Assembly: GCA_027482185.1 (NCBI GenBank)
Contig: JAIXWF010000012.1
Coordinates: 124,001-188,000 of the forward strand
Direction: 5' to 3'
Length of the DNA stretch: 64,000 nt
Source of the DNA: Opitutaceae bacterium
Lineage (GTDB): Bacteria > Verrucomicrobiota > Verrucomicrobiia > Opitutales > Opitutaceae
The position numbers were made by a program, and so were the translations under genes. This document shows positions 36,120-45,261 of this stretch, one piece after another. The notes beneath the pieces were generated by a model that saw only the letters and a program-made list of their open reading frames with translations, was not told where the DNA came from and made no database searches. Position 1 is the first letter of the stretch, and every line of letters starts with the position of its first letter.

Positions 36120-36755
36120 TCAGGAACGCGGGCGCCGGGCCGCGCCGCCCGTCCGCTCGCTGAGCAGGTCGAGCTGCGGGTCCTGCAGCAAATCGTAATT
36201 CTTCAGCAGCCGGATCACCTGCAGGGTGTCGCTCTTGCTGTAGTTTTGGTTGATTTCGATTTTCTCGATCAGGTCCAGCAGCATGGCCCGGAAGGAAATG
36301 ATCGCGTCGACGCCGTGTTCTTTCAGCAACGCCACGCTCTGCGTCCGGAACGGCTCCGCCGTCGGCAGACTCGGCAGCACCAGAATCTTGGTCAGCACTC
36401 CGCCCCCGCCGTCCGCCGGGTCCGACGGGAAAAACCGTTCCGCTTCCTTCAAGACGCTCGTCTGCAGGAAGCTGAAGATCTCCGGGCTGCTCCGCAGCAT
36501 GTTGGGCGTGAACACGCCCGTGTGCCAGCCCTTCACCGCCACGATCGCCTTCTGCACGAAGGGCAGCTCGTTCGAGAACAGGAAGAAGTCCGGCTTCCGC
36601 GCGTCGCGCTGCCACGCGGGGTTGTAGACGATCAGGTCGATCTCTTCCTCCGCCGCCTTGCGCCGCGCCTGCACCTGGTATTTCCGCGCCTGCCGGACCA
36701 GAAAGCCGTTCTGTTCGAAGTACTCGCGGACAATGCCTTCGTCGATGGCGGACAT
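36120..36755 (-). CDS. Unknown protein with PD-(D/E)XK-like pattern
   Basis: 211 residues, no signal peptide. I do not recognise the family. The segment EEEIDLIVYNP (Glu38, Asp40) followed after about 30 residues by KAIVAVKGWHTG (Lys75) mimics the PD-(D/E)XK nuclease core, but the acidic residue expected two before the Lys is Ala73, so any nuclease site would be degenerate. The rest is mixed helix and strand (LLKEHGVDAIISFRAMLLDLIEKIEINQNYSKSDTLQVIRLLKNYDLL). It lies 105 bases after aroB and 4 bases before lpxA, and may be an accessory gene of the operon. The AATCCGCAATCCGAAATC tract upstream is a short repeat seen in related genomes. Confidence 0.6.
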   Translation of the reverse strand: MSAIDEGIVREYFEQNGFLVRQARKYQVQARRKAAEEEIDLIVYNPAWQRDARKPDFFLFSNELPFVQKAIVAVKGWHTGVFTPNMLRSSPEIFSFLQTSVLKEAERFFPSDPADGGGGVLTKILVLPSLPTAEPFRTQSVALLKEHGVDAIISFRAMLLDLIEKIEINQNYSKSDTLQVIRLLKNYDLLQDPQLDLLSERTGGAARRPRS

Positions 36756-36860
36756 TTCGGGATGGCGGAAAAGAGGGCTTGGAACGGGTTCCCGCGCAAA
36801 CCGACCGGGCCGCGCGGAGGCGTTCAGCTCAATCCGCCTCCCGCAATCCGCAATCCGAAA

Positions 36861-37946
36861 TCAAGCGGCGCCCACCTCGCGGAAACTCGCCTCCACCAGG
36901 TCGGCGGGCACCGCGGATTGCGTCGCCGCCTCGCCGAGCCGGCGCAGCACCACGAAACGCAGGCCGCCCGCGCGCACCTTTTTGTCGCGCCCCATCGCCG
37001 CCAGCAGTTCGCCGTACGGCAGCGGTGCCCGCAGCCGCACCGGCAGTCCGTGCGCGGCCGCCACGCGCTCGACGCGCGCGACGTCGTCCGCCGGCAGGTA
37101 TCCCAATTTCAACGACAGCCGCGCCGCGGCCGCCAGGCCGATCGCCACCGCCTCGCCGTGGAGGTACTCGCCGTAGCCGGCCGCGTTCTCGATCGCGTGC
37201 CCGAACGTGTGCCCGAGGTTGAGCAACGCCCGGCCGCCTTCCTTCGCCGTCTCGAATTCGTCCGCCTCGACGATCCGCGCCTTGGCCGCGCAGCACCGCC
37301 GCACGATCCCGGCCAGCCGCGGGTCCGCGACCGTCAGCGGCCGCGCCTCGAGCTCCGCGAACAGATCCGCGTCGCCGAGCAGCCCGTACTTGATCACCTC
37401 GGCCATGCCCGCCGCGAACTCCCGCGCCGGCAGCGTCGCCAGCAGACCCGTCGCCACGTACACCGCCTGCGGCTGGTGGAACGCACCGACGAGGTTCTTG
37501 CCGGCGGCAATATTGATGCCCGTTTTGCCGCCGACGGAACTGTCGACCATCGCCAGCAGGGTCGTCGGCACCTGCACGAACGCGATGCCGCGCAGCCAAC
37601 TCGCCGCGGCAAAGCCGCCCAGGTCGCCGATCACGCCCCCGCCCACCGCGAAGAGCACGCCGCCGCGGTCGAGTTTGTTGGCCGCGAGGAAATCCAGCAC
37701 GCCGCCGAGCTCGACCAGCGACTTCGATTCCTCGCCCGGCGCCACCGTATGGCGCGGCGTGTCGCCGAACATCGCCGCCAAGGCCGCCGCCTGCTGTGCC
37801 GCGAGGTTGCGGTCGGTCAGTACCGCCACCTTGGCCCCGGCGGCCACCTTGGCCGCCACCGCCGCACGCACCGCCTCCGCAAGATCGGGTCCGAAGTGAA
37901 TCGGGTAACTGCGCGCGCCGAGGTTGACCTGCAATGTCTCCGCCAT
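36861..37946 (-). CDS. aroB: 3-dehydroquinate synthase AroB
   Basis: 361 residues (E. coli 362). Shikimate-pathway enzyme, NAD and Zn dependent. Landmarks: GGEESKSLVEL-type (APGEESKSLVELGGVLDFL), AVGGGVIGDLGGFAAASWLRGIAFVQVPTTLLAMVDSSVGGKTG, NLGHTFGHAIENAAGYGEYLHGEAVAIG (Zn ligands) and GRDKKVRAGGLRFVVLRRLGE. Start chosen at MAETLQVNLG; the frame continues upstream 24 residues but with no homology. Leads the minus-strand run aroB, unknown gene, lpxA, pdxA. Confidence 0.95.
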   Translation of the reverse strand: MAETLQVNLGARSYPIHFGPDLAEAVRAAVAAKVAAGAKVAVLTDRNLAAQQAAALAAMFGDTPRHTVAPGEESKSLVELGGVLDFLAANKLDRGGVLFAVGGGVIGDLGGFAAASWLRGIAFVQVPTTLLAMVDSSVGGKTGINIAAGKNLVGAFHQPQAVYVATGLLATLPAREFAAGMAEVIKYGLLGDADLFAELEARPLTVADPRLAGIVRRCCAAKARIVEADEFETAKEGGRALLNLGHTFGHAIENAAGYGEYLHGEAVAIGLAAAARLSLKLGYLPADDVARVERVAAAHGLPVRLRAPLPYGELLAAMGRDKKVRAGGLRFVVLRRLGEAATQSAVPADLVEASFREVGAA

Positions 37947-38032
37947 GGGCCGTCCAGCTGAGGGCGCCGACGCCGGAGCGTCAACCCGCCGCTTGATCCC
38001 CGCTTCCGCACCAACCACCGCGCCGCGCCGCC

Positions 38033-38058
38033 GTAGCCCGGGCCTTCAGCCCGGGCCC
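38033..38058. repeat. REP-like palindrome GTAGCCCGGGCCTTCAGCCC, copy 2
   Basis: A second copy of the palindrome found at 20100-20125 (GTAGCCCGGGCCTTCAGCCC, then GGGCCC), here in the divergent region between aroB and the iron-receptor gene. The 417-base gap 37947-38363 holds this repeat, about 150 bases without recognisable content, and the A/T-rich leader of the receptor gene. Confidence 0.75.
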
Positions 38059-38284
38059 ATTCCGATCCCCAACCCGGGCCAAAAATCGCGATCCTCTCCG
38101 ACTCCTCAATCTTCCGGCAAAGAACCAAGTCCCCGCCGCCAAACACGCATGCGCACGGAAGCATCCGTGAAGCCCCCTCAACTCCGGGATTCGCCCCCTT
38201 GGTTTCTTGCCGCCCAAAGGCCCTTCGCCGCGATCGTAATCAGCCCTTAAACTGAGACTCGAATCCCGTAAATTATTGTTACTC

Positions 38285-38348
38285 ATAATTCCTTATTGAG
38301 ATTGAGACCGCGCCTCAACTTCTGCATTGAATTGCGCATGAGTCTCAT
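38285..38348 (+). promoter_or_regulatory. A/T-rich leader with candidate iron-regulator operators
   Basis: The region 38260-38363 is strikingly A/T-rich. It contains a direct repeat ATTGAGATTGAGA (38295-38307) and a perfect palindrome ATGAGTCTCAT (38338-38348). Hexamer arrays of the GATAAT/TGAGAAT type are known Fur-binding forms, so a Fur-like site is plausible given the downstream iron genes, but no match to a defined consensus can be claimed. CATAAT (38284-38289) could be a -10. Confidence 0.4.
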
Positions 38349-38363
38349 TACCCAAGTAAAGAC

Positions 38364-40556
38364 ATGAGATCGCTCTCGTCCCGCCCGCTCGACCGCACCG
38401 CTCGCCACGGCCTTAAACTCGCCGCCCTCATCTCTATTGCGCTGTCGGGTTCGATCGTCGGCGGGGCCACCCCTCCCCCTTCGTCCGCGATCGCCGCCGA
38501 ACCTGCCACTCGCCTCCCGGCTTTCCACGTCGAGGCCGAAGCCGAATCCGACCACTACATCCAAGGCCCCTTCCTGCCCGACACCCAAGGCACGCGCATC
38601 AACGCCGGCAAAAAGACCACCATCCTCGACTTCGACAGCCAACCCCGGATCAACGGCAACAACTACCGCCAGGCCCTCGCCCAAGCCCCCGGCCTCGTCC
38701 TCAGCGAGGAAACGTCCCCCCTCGTCAGCATCGGCTACCGCGGCCTCGAACCGCACCGCGCCCAATTCACCCAAGTCCTGAAGGACGGCATCCCGATCCA
38801 TGCCGACCAATTCGGGTATCCGGAGGCCTATTACACGCCGCCCCTCGACACCGTCGACCGCATCGAATTCACCCGCGGCGGCGCCGCCCTGATGTACGGC
38901 CCCCAGCCCGGCGGCGCCCTCAACTACGTTACCCATCGCCCCCGCACCGACCGCACCTTCTCCGGCTCGACCCTCCAGACTTTCGGCAGCGAGGACTACT
39001 ACTCGTCCTTCACCTACGTCGACGGCACCGCCGGCCGCGTCGGCTACTACGGCTACTACAACCACCGCGAATCCGACGGCATCCGCGCCGCCAACAGCGA
39101 CTACTCCCTCGACGCCTGGCTCGGCCGCCTCGTCCTCGACGGCGCCTCCGCCTCCCGCTGGATCCTCACGCTCGAAACCTACGCCGAGGAACACGGCGAA
39201 CCCGGCGGCCTCACCTTTGCCACCGGACCCAACGCCGCCAACTACCTCGCCGACCGCCGCGCCGTCTCCCGCCGCCACGACCGCTTCAACCTCGACCGCG
39301 ACGCCGTCTCCCTCATCTGGGAACACGACTTCGGCCGCGGCACCTTCGCCGCCCGCGCCTGGGCCATCGACTACCTCCGCGCCTCCCGCCGCCAGGGCGG
39401 CGGCGGCTTCGGCACCCTCCCGACCGGCGCCGCCGCGGCCACCAACACGATCGAACGCCAGCAGTTCACCACCCTCGGCGCCGAAACCAAAATCCGCCTC
39501 GACTGGGGCGAACGCCAGCAGCACGCCTTCACCGCCGGTATCCAGGTTTTCCAGACGGACTCCCCGCGCACCGACAGCCGCGGCGCGGCAGCCGACGCCG
39601 TCGTCGGCAGCGTGCTGACGAAATCGCAGCGCGATGTCGTCGCCGCCCCCGTGTTCACGGAAGCGCTGTTTCGCTTCGGCAAACTCAGCGTCACCCCGGG
39701 CGTCCGCGTCGAATCGATCCGCCAACGCGTCCTCGAACTCGCCAACGCCGCCAAGTCCGCCGCCGGCATGCCCCTCGGCCGCCGCGACGACCGCAGCACC
39801 GTCCCGCTCTTCGGCCTCGCCGTCGCCTACGAACTTCCCGCTCAGGGCCAGCTCTACTTCAACGCCGCCGAAAGCTACCGGCCCGTCATCTTCACGCAGG
39901 CCGTGCCCAACGCCGCGACCAACGTGATCAACGCCGACCTCGAGGAAGGCCGCGCGCTGCAATTCGAACTCGGCTACCGCGCCCAGCCCGCGCCCGGCCT
40001 CGTGTTCGACGCGAGCGTCTTCCAGCTCGATTTCGACAACCAGATCGGCGCCTTCGCCCTGCCCGGCGGCCTTTCCACCGTCGCCAACGTCGGCCGCGCC
40101 GTCCACCGCGGCGTCGAGCTCGGCGGCAGCTACGATTTGCTCCGCCTGATCCGCGGCTCCGCCGGCAAATCTTCCCTCTCCCTCTACGCCAACGCTCTCC
40201 TCCTCGACGCCGAGTTCAAATCCGGCCCCGCCGCCGGGCGCACGCCGCAGTACGCCCCCGACCGCCTCGTCCGCACCGGCCTGCTCTTCACCCGCGGCTC
40301 GGACCTGAAATTTGCGCTCACCGGCACACTCTCGGCCGACAGCTTCGCCGACGACGCCAACTCCGCCCAGCGCTTCGTCCCCGCCTACGCCGTCTGGGAC
40401 CTCACCGCCGAAGCCCGCCTGCCCGGCCTGCCCGTCCGCGTCATCGCCGGCGTGAACAACGTGTTCGACGAAGACTACTACAACCGCATCCGCCCCGACG
40501 GCATCGACCCCGCCCCGCGCCGCAACGCCTACGTCGGCGTCGCCCTCGAATTCTAA
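38364..40556 (+). CDS. TonB-dependent siderophore receptor (FecA-like)
   Basis: 730 residues. N-terminal signal segment (LKLAALISIALSGSIVGGA), then a Ton-box-like LPAFHVEAEAESD. The plug has the FecA-type VSIGYRGLEPHRAQFTQVLKDG, GYPEAYYTPPLDTVDRIEFTRGGAALMYGPQPGGALNYVTH. Barrel follows to RRNAYVGVALEF. It should import ferric chelates across the outer membrane. Followed by a terminator and a second receptor, then two PepSY genes. Leader is A/T-rich with possible operator sites, and this start is the first ATG that keeps the signal sequence. Specific ligand unknown. Confidence 0.88.
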   Translation: MRSLSSRPLDRTARHGLKLAALISIALSGSIVGGATPPPSSAIAAEPATRLPAFHVEAEAESDHYIQGPFLPDTQGTRINAGKKTTILDFDSQPRINGNNYRQALAQAPGLVLSEETSPLVSIGYRGLEPHRAQFTQVLKDGIPIHADQFGYPEAYYTPPLDTVDRIEFTRGGAALMYGPQPGGALNYVTHRPRTDRTFSGSTLQTFGSEDYYSSFTYVDGTAGRVGYYGYYNHRESDGIRAANSDYSLDAWLGRLVLDGASASRWILTLETYAEEHGEPGGLTFATGPNAANYLADRRAVSRRHDRFNLDRDAVSLIWEHDFGRGTFAARAWAIDYLRASRRQGGGGFGTLPTGAAAATNTIERQQFTTLGAETKIRLDWGERQQHAFTAGIQVFQTDSPRTDSRGAAADAVVGSVLTKSQRDVVAAPVFTEALFRFGKLSVTPGVRVESIRQRVLELANAAKSAAGMPLGRRDDRSTVPLFGLAVAYELPAQGQLYFNAAESYRPVIFTQAVPNAATNVINADLEEGRALQFELGYRAQPAPGLVFDASVFQLDFDNQIGAFALPGGLSTVANVGRAVHRGVELGGSYDLLRLIRGSAGKSSLSLYANALLLDAEFKSGPAAGRTPQYAPDRLVRTGLLFTRGSDLKFALTGTLSADSFADDANSAQRFVPAYAVWDLTAEARLPGLPVRVIAGVNNVFDEDYYNRIRPDGIDPAPRRNAYVGVALEF

Positions 40557-40626
40557 GCGTATCCGGATCCTCGATTCGCCGCCCTTCGCCCCGCGCCTCC
40601 CCGCCTTTTCCCTCGTCCAAACACCA

Positions 40627-40650
40627 AACCGGCCCCCGCGGCCGGTTTTT
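40627..40650 (+). terminator. Intrinsic terminator after the first iron receptor
   Basis: AACCGGCC (40627-40634) pairs with GGCCGGTT (40640-40647), loop CCCGC, followed by TTT then AAAG. Confidence 0.85.
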
Positions 40651-40663
40651 AAAGACCCTCCTC

Positions 40664-42823
40664 ATGAGACTGAGTCCCAACCACCTTCCCTGCCTATTCC
40701 GCGTCGCCCTGCTGGGCGCGCCTGCTTTCGGTTTCGCCGCCGTCCCGGCCGCGCCGACAGCCGACGATAGTGTCGTCGCCCTCGACCGCGTGACGGTCAG
40801 CGCCGCCTTTCGCACCGAGAAACTCGCGAGCGCCCTGCCCGTCACGACCACCGTCGTCGGCTCCGAGGCCCTCGACCGTCAGCTCGGCGTCTCGAGCGAT
40901 CTCGGTCAGGTGCTCGCGCAAAACGTCCCGAGCTACGCCCCTTCCCGCCAGAAACTCACGAGCCGCGGCGAATCCTTCCGCGGCCGCGATCCGCTCTACC
41001 TGGTCGACGGCATCCCGCAGTCCAATCCCCTCCGCGCCGGCAATCGCGAGAGCCTCACCGTCGATCCGTTCTTCCTCGAGAAAATCGAAGTCGTCCACGG
41101 TTCCTCCGCCGCCCAAGGCATGGGCGCCACCGGCGGGCTCGTGAACTTCGTCACCCGCTCCGCCCCGGAGAAACCCGGCGTCTCCTCGCTGCTCGAAGTC
41201 ACCGGCACGACCTCCGCCCGCCTCAAATCCGGCGGCACCGGCGGCAAGCTCGCCGTGCTCTCCGCCGCCCGCTCCGGCCGCGCCGCCCTCGTCGCCGGCG
41301 CCGCCTGGGAGCACCGCCCGATGGCCTTTGACGGCGCCGGACGCGCGCTCGGCATCGACAACGTGCAGGGCGACGTCCTCGACAGCGACGCCCTCAGCGT
41401 CTTCGCCAAAGGCGCCTTCGACTTCACCGCGCGCCACCGCGTCGAGCTCCAGCTCAACCGCTTCGACCTCGAGCAGAATCCAAATTGGCTCACCGTTGCG
41501 GGCAACCGCGCCGCCGGCCTTACGACCACCTCCGTCGGCGGCCGCCCCGCCGGCCTCCCCGCGCACAACCGCGTCACCGCCGCCGCGCTCACGTTCACCG
41601 ACCGCGAACTCTTCGGCGGCGAACTCTCCGTCAACGCCTTCAGCCAGGACTTCGCCGCGACCTACGGCGCCTCCGATACCGCCGCCACCCGCGCCTCCTT
41701 CCGCTTCAACGGCGTTCCGACCCTCGACCAATCGCAGGTCGTCGCCGAAAAGCACGGCCTCCGCACCACCTGGGTCCGCACGTATCCGGAACTTGGCGAC
41801 CTCGGCATCGTCGGCGGCTTCGACTGGCTCGCCGACGAAACCGCCCAGCGCCTCGTCCTCACCGGTCGCAATTGGGTGCCCTACACCACCTACACCGGCT
41901 GGTCCCCGTACCTGCAGCTGGAGCAACCGCTCGGCCGCCTCACCTTGACCGGCGGACTCCGCTACGAGTTCGCCGAGCTCGCCGTCGACGATTTCCGCAC
42001 CATCGAATCCGCCGGCTCCACCCTCGTCCGCGGCGGCAAACCCGCCTTCGAGGAATCGCTGTTAAACCTCGGCGCCAACTGGCAGGTCGCCCGCGGGGTC
42101 ACGCTTTACGGCGGCTTTGCCCAGGGCTTCGGCATGGCCGACGTCGGCCGCATCCTCCGCGCGATCAACACGCCGAACCTCGACGTCGACACCTTCCTCA
42201 ACCTCGACCCGATCGTCACCGACAATTGGGAGGCCGGCGTGCGTCTCCACGGCGATGGCTGGCGCCTCGGCTGGAACGCCTTTCTTTCCTCCGCGAAACT
42301 CGGCGCGCGCCTCGTCGCCAATCCCGCGGGCATCTTCGACGTCGTCCGCGAAAAGAGCGAAACCTACGGCACCGAGATCACCGGCCAGTACCGTCTCCCC
42401 GGCAAACTCGGCACGCTCGGCGGCTACCTCGCCGTCCTCGAGGGCAAAAGCGACCGCGACCTCGACGGCCGCGTCGACCGCCGTCTCCCCGGCGTGAACA
42501 TCAGTGCGCCGAAATTCGCGCTGCACTGGGACAAGGTCTGGTCGCCGCGCATCGACACGCGCCTGCAGTCGCTCTCCCTGCTCCGCCGCAGCGATCCCGA
42601 CAATCTGCGCGCCGGCGATTTCGGCGGCTACACGCTCGTCGATCTGCTCGCCAATCTCCGCGTCGCCGACCGGCAGACGGTCAGCCTCGGGATCGAGAAC
42701 CTCCTCGATCGGCGCTATGTGACTTACTTCTCGCAGACGCTCACCGGCGTGAACGCGACCAACGACAATTTCTTCACCGGCCGCGGCCGCACCCTCTCCG
42801 TGCGGTACCGCTGGTCGTTTTGA
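40664..42823 (+). CDS. TonB-dependent receptor (CirA-like, probable iron chelate)
   Basis: 719 residues. Signal sequence at the start, Ton-box-like LDRVTVSAAFRTEKL near residues 45-60, plug with QVLAQNVPSYAPSRQKLTSRGESFRGRDPLYLVDGIPQSNP, FFLEKIEVVHGSSAAQGMGATGGLVNFVT, and a long barrel ending TGRGRTLSVRYRWSF. Resembles the colicin-I/enterobactin-type receptor group. It is 10 bases after the terminator and just before the PepSY genes. The start contains CTCATGAGACTGAGTC, a direct echo of the ATGAGTCTCAT palindrome upstream of the first receptor. Confidence 0.88.
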   Translation: MRLSPNHLPCLFRVALLGAPAFGFAAVPAAPTADDSVVALDRVTVSAAFRTEKLASALPVTTTVVGSEALDRQLGVSSDLGQVLAQNVPSYAPSRQKLTSRGESFRGRDPLYLVDGIPQSNPLRAGNRESLTVDPFFLEKIEVVHGSSAAQGMGATGGLVNFVTRSAPEKPGVSSLLEVTGTTSARLKSGGTGGKLAVLSAARSGRAALVAGAAWEHRPMAFDGAGRALGIDNVQGDVLDSDALSVFAKGAFDFTARHRVELQLNRFDLEQNPNWLTVAGNRAAGLTTTSVGGRPAGLPAHNRVTAAALTFTDRELFGGELSVNAFSQDFAATYGASDTAATRASFRFNGVPTLDQSQVVAEKHGLRTTWVRTYPELGDLGIVGGFDWLADETAQRLVLTGRNWVPYTTYTGWSPYLQLEQPLGRLTLTGGLRYEFAELAVDDFRTIESAGSTLVRGGKPAFEESLLNLGANWQVARGVTLYGGFAQGFGMADVGRILRAINTPNLDVDTFLNLDPIVTDNWEAGVRLHGDGWRLGWNAFLSSAKLGARLVANPAGIFDVVREKSETYGTEITGQYRLPGKLGTLGGYLAVLEGKSDRDLDGRVDRRLPGVNISAPKFALHWDKVWSPRIDTRLQSLSLLRRSDPDNLRAGDFGGYTLVDLLANLRVADRQTVSLGIENLLDRRYVTYFSQTLTGVNATNDNFFTGRGRTLSVRYRWSF

Positions 42824-43995
42824 CCGCGTCCCCGGTGCCCTCGTACCCGGATCCCGCCGCCCGTATCCGCCGTTGGCACACGCACCTCGTCGTGTGGGCG
42901 GTGCACCGCGCCCTCGGGCTCGCCTGCGGCGCGCTCATCCTTGTCGCGAGCGCGACCGGCGGGCTGCTGGTCATGCACCATGAACTCGAGACCGTGGTCG
43001 AGCGCGGCCGCCATCTCGTACCCGTATCCGCAAACGAACCACGCCCGGTCCTCGATCAGGTGCGCGCCGCCGCCGGATTGGCCCCCGCCGGCTACCGCGC
43101 CTTCCGTTATCTGCCGGAGGCGGATCCCGGCCGCACAGCCAAGGTGCTCTTTGTCGCGCCCGACGGCCGCACGCGCTGGTCGGCCCTCGTCGATCCGGCC
43201 GACGCGCGCGTGGTGTGGCACGGTGCGGACCAGGGCCTCTTCACGCCCTGGCTGCTCGCGCTGCACATGCAGCTCCACCTCGGCGGCTGGGGCTACGTCG
43301 TCACGGGCATCGCCGGTGCCGGCCTCTTCCTGCTCGGCCTCACCGGTCTCTACCTGTACCGCGGTCGGCTCGGCTCGATCTGGCGGTTGCCGTTCCGTCG
43401 CCGCGGCAGCAGGCGCCTCGCGTTCTCCGACCTGCATGCCTGGCTCGGCACGGTCTCGATCTACTTCTCGCTCACGCTCGGGCTCACCGGCCTTATCTAT
43501 TGCGTGACCATCGCCCCGGGTCAGATCGCCGCGCCGAAGCCGCTCGCCGCGCCTTTCGACCTCGCGGCCCACGCGCCGGTCGAGCCGATGCTCGCGTTCG
43601 CGCGCACGCGTTTCCCGGAAGGCATCGTCCAGCGCGTGGCGTTTCCCGCCCACGCCAAAGCGCCGGTCACGCTGCTCGTCCTCGAACGCGGCGCGCCCGT
43701 GTGGCGCAAGTTCAGCCGGATCGAGTTCGATCCTGCCGGCGGCGCTCTCCGCACGGTCCGCGACGCGCGCGACGCCACCGTCCGCGAAAAATTCTCCGCC
43801 CTGCTCGCCCCGCTCCACATGGGCTTCTACGGCTCCGCCGTCGTAAAATGGCTCTATGTCCTCGGCGGCTTCGCTCCGGCGATTCTCGCCGTCACCGGCA
43901 CCGCCATCTGGTACCTGCGCACCCGGCGCCGGAGCGGACCCGCAACTTCCGCGCTCGCCTCGGCCCCGGTCCTTCCCACCGTTTTCGAACCCTAG
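42820..43995 (+). CDS. PepSY-type inner-membrane protein 1 (iron-siderophore reductase-like)
   Basis: About 391 residues with four or more membrane segments: VHRALGLACGALILVASATGGLLV, YVVTGIAGAGLFLLGLTGLYLYRG, GTVSIYFSLTLGLTGLIYCVTIA and YVLGGFAPAILAVTGTAIWYL; PepSY periplasmic domains lie between them. Such PepSY-associated proteins sit in iron-uptake loci and are thought to reduce or process ferric siderophores in the periplasm. The start is uncertain: TTG at 42820 (overlapping the receptor stop, TTGA) or GTG at 42835; neither has a Shine-Dalgarno. A second such gene follows. Confidence 0.8.
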   Translation: MTASPVPSYPDPAARIRRWHTHLVVWAVHRALGLACGALILVASATGGLLVMHHELETVVERGRHLVPVSANEPRPVLDQVRAAAGLAPAGYRAFRYLPEADPGRTAKVLFVAPDGRTRWSALVDPADARVVWHGADQGLFTPWLLALHMQLHLGGWGYVVTGIAGAGLFLLGLTGLYLYRGRLGSIWRLPFRRRGSRRLAFSDLHAWLGTVSIYFSLTLGLTGLIYCVTIAPGQIAAPKPLAAPFDLAAHAPVEPMLAFARTRFPEGIVQRVAFPAHAKAPVTLLVLERGAPVWRKFSRIEFDPAGGALRTVRDARDATVREKFSALLAPLHMGFYGSAVVKWLYVLGGFAPAILAVTGTAIWYLRTRRRSGPATSALASAPVLPTVFEP

Positions 43996-44014
43996 CCCTG
44001 CGCCGATTTTACCC

Positions 44015-45184
44015 ATGAGTTTTCGCTCCGTCCTCTTCTGGATCCACTTGGCCGCCGGCGTTGTCTGCGGCCTTGTCATCGGTTTGCTCTGCGTCACCGG
44101 CACTCTGCTCGCCTTCGAAAAAGAGCTCACGGCTTGGGCCGAACGCGATGCGCGCGTCGTCGCCGTCCCGACGGGCCAGCCGGCGCCTTTGCCCCTCGCC
44201 GATCTGCAGGCGCGCCTGCGCACCGCGTTCCCCGACGCCAAACCCGCATCCATCGTCGTTTCGCGCGACCCCGCCGCCGCCGTCGCCTTCTCCGTCGGCC
44301 GCGTCGGCGGCTACTACGCCGATCCCTACACCGGTACCATCCGGCAACCGGCCTCCACTCGCGTCGCCGCCTTCATGCAGTCCGCCGTCGAATGGCACCG
44401 CTATCTCGGTTTTTCCGGCACCGACTCGCGCCCACGCGGCAAACTCGTCACCGGCATCGCCAACCTCGCCTTCACTGTCCTGGCCGTGACGGGCCTTTAT
44501 CTCTGGCTGCCGCGTTCCTGGAGCTGGCGCGCGCTGCGGCCGACGATCTGGTTCACGCAGAATAACTCCGCCCGCGCCCGCGATTGGAATTGGCACCACG
44601 TCGTTGGTTTTTGGACGGCGCCGGTGCTCATCGCGCTCACCCTCACCGCGCTGCCGATCTCGTTCCGCTGGGGCGGCACGCTCCTCTACACGCTCACCGG
44701 CACCCCGCTCCCCGCCAGCGGCCCGGAAAGCAGCGGCGCCCCGCCGCCCGCCGCCAAGATCCCGCCCCCGCCCGCCGGCGCCGCTGCCGTGGATCGCGAC
44801 ACCCTCCTCGCCAAGGTGAAACAGGAATTGCCGCAGTGGCAGACGATCACCGTGCGCTTCGCCGCGCCCGGCGCCGGCCAACCGGCCACGTTCACCGTCC
44901 GCGAATCCGGCACGTGGCCGCGCACCGCGACGACCACGCTGCAGTACGATCCCTACAGCGGAAAACTGCTGCGTCGCGACGGTTACGGCGATCTCAGCGC
45001 CGCGCGCCAGATCCGCGCCTGGACCCGTTTCCTCCATACCGGTGAAGCCCTCGGCCCAGTCGCCCAGGCCATCGCCGGCCTCGCCAGCCTCGGCGGCGCC
45101 GTCCTCGTCTTCACGGGACTCGCCCTGGCCTGGCGCCGGTTCTTCCGCCGGCCTGATCCGCCGGCGCGCCGAGGCACCGGCTAA
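44015..45184 (+). CDS. PepSY-type inner-membrane protein 2
   Basis: 389 residues, start MSFRSVLFWIHLAAGVVCGLVIGLL. Membrane segments near residues 5-30, 148-168 (LAFTVLAVTGLYLWLP), 195-215 (WTAPVLIALTLTALPISF) and 350-375 (LASLGGAVLVFTGLALAWRR). The His-rich positions in the membrane segments (FWIHLAAG, WHRYLGFSG, WNWHHVVGF) could bind heme. Periplasmic PepSY-like loops carry Pro/Ala-rich linker at 225-255. Paralogous in type to the preceding gene; the pair may act as a heteromeric reductase. The upstream frame extension is a shadow. Confidence 0.85.
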   Translation: MSFRSVLFWIHLAAGVVCGLVIGLLCVTGTLLAFEKELTAWAERDARVVAVPTGQPAPLPLADLQARLRTAFPDAKPASIVVSRDPAAAVAFSVGRVGGYYADPYTGTIRQPASTRVAAFMQSAVEWHRYLGFSGTDSRPRGKLVTGIANLAFTVLAVTGLYLWLPRSWSWRALRPTIWFTQNNSARARDWNWHHVVGFWTAPVLIALTLTALPISFRWGGTLLYTLTGTPLPASGPESSGAPPPAAKIPPPPAGAAAVDRDTLLAKVKQELPQWQTITVRFAAPGAGQPATFTVRESGTWPRTATTTLQYDPYSGKLLRRDGYGDLSAARQIRAWTRFLHTGEALGPVAQAIAGLASLGGAVLVFTGLALAWRRFFRRPDPPARRGTG

Positions 45185-45198
45185 GCGAATTCGGCGTG

Positions 45199-45216
45199 CC
45201 TTGACTTGCATCAAGG
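45199..45216 (+). promoter_or_regulatory. FNR/CRP-type site, class II promoter for the porin-nrfHA operon
   Basis: CCTTGACTTGCATCAAGG is a perfect inverted repeat (CCTTGA/TCAAGG) and matches the FNR consensus TTGAT-N4-ATCAA with one change (45201-45214). A -10-like TACATT lies at 45237-45242, placing a start near 45249 and the FNR site centre at about -41.5, the class II spacing. The porin ATG is at 45262. Confidence 0.8.
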
Positions 45217-45261
45217 CCCCGGGTCCGAAGCTAGGCTACATTGGCGGCAATCCCAGCCGCC

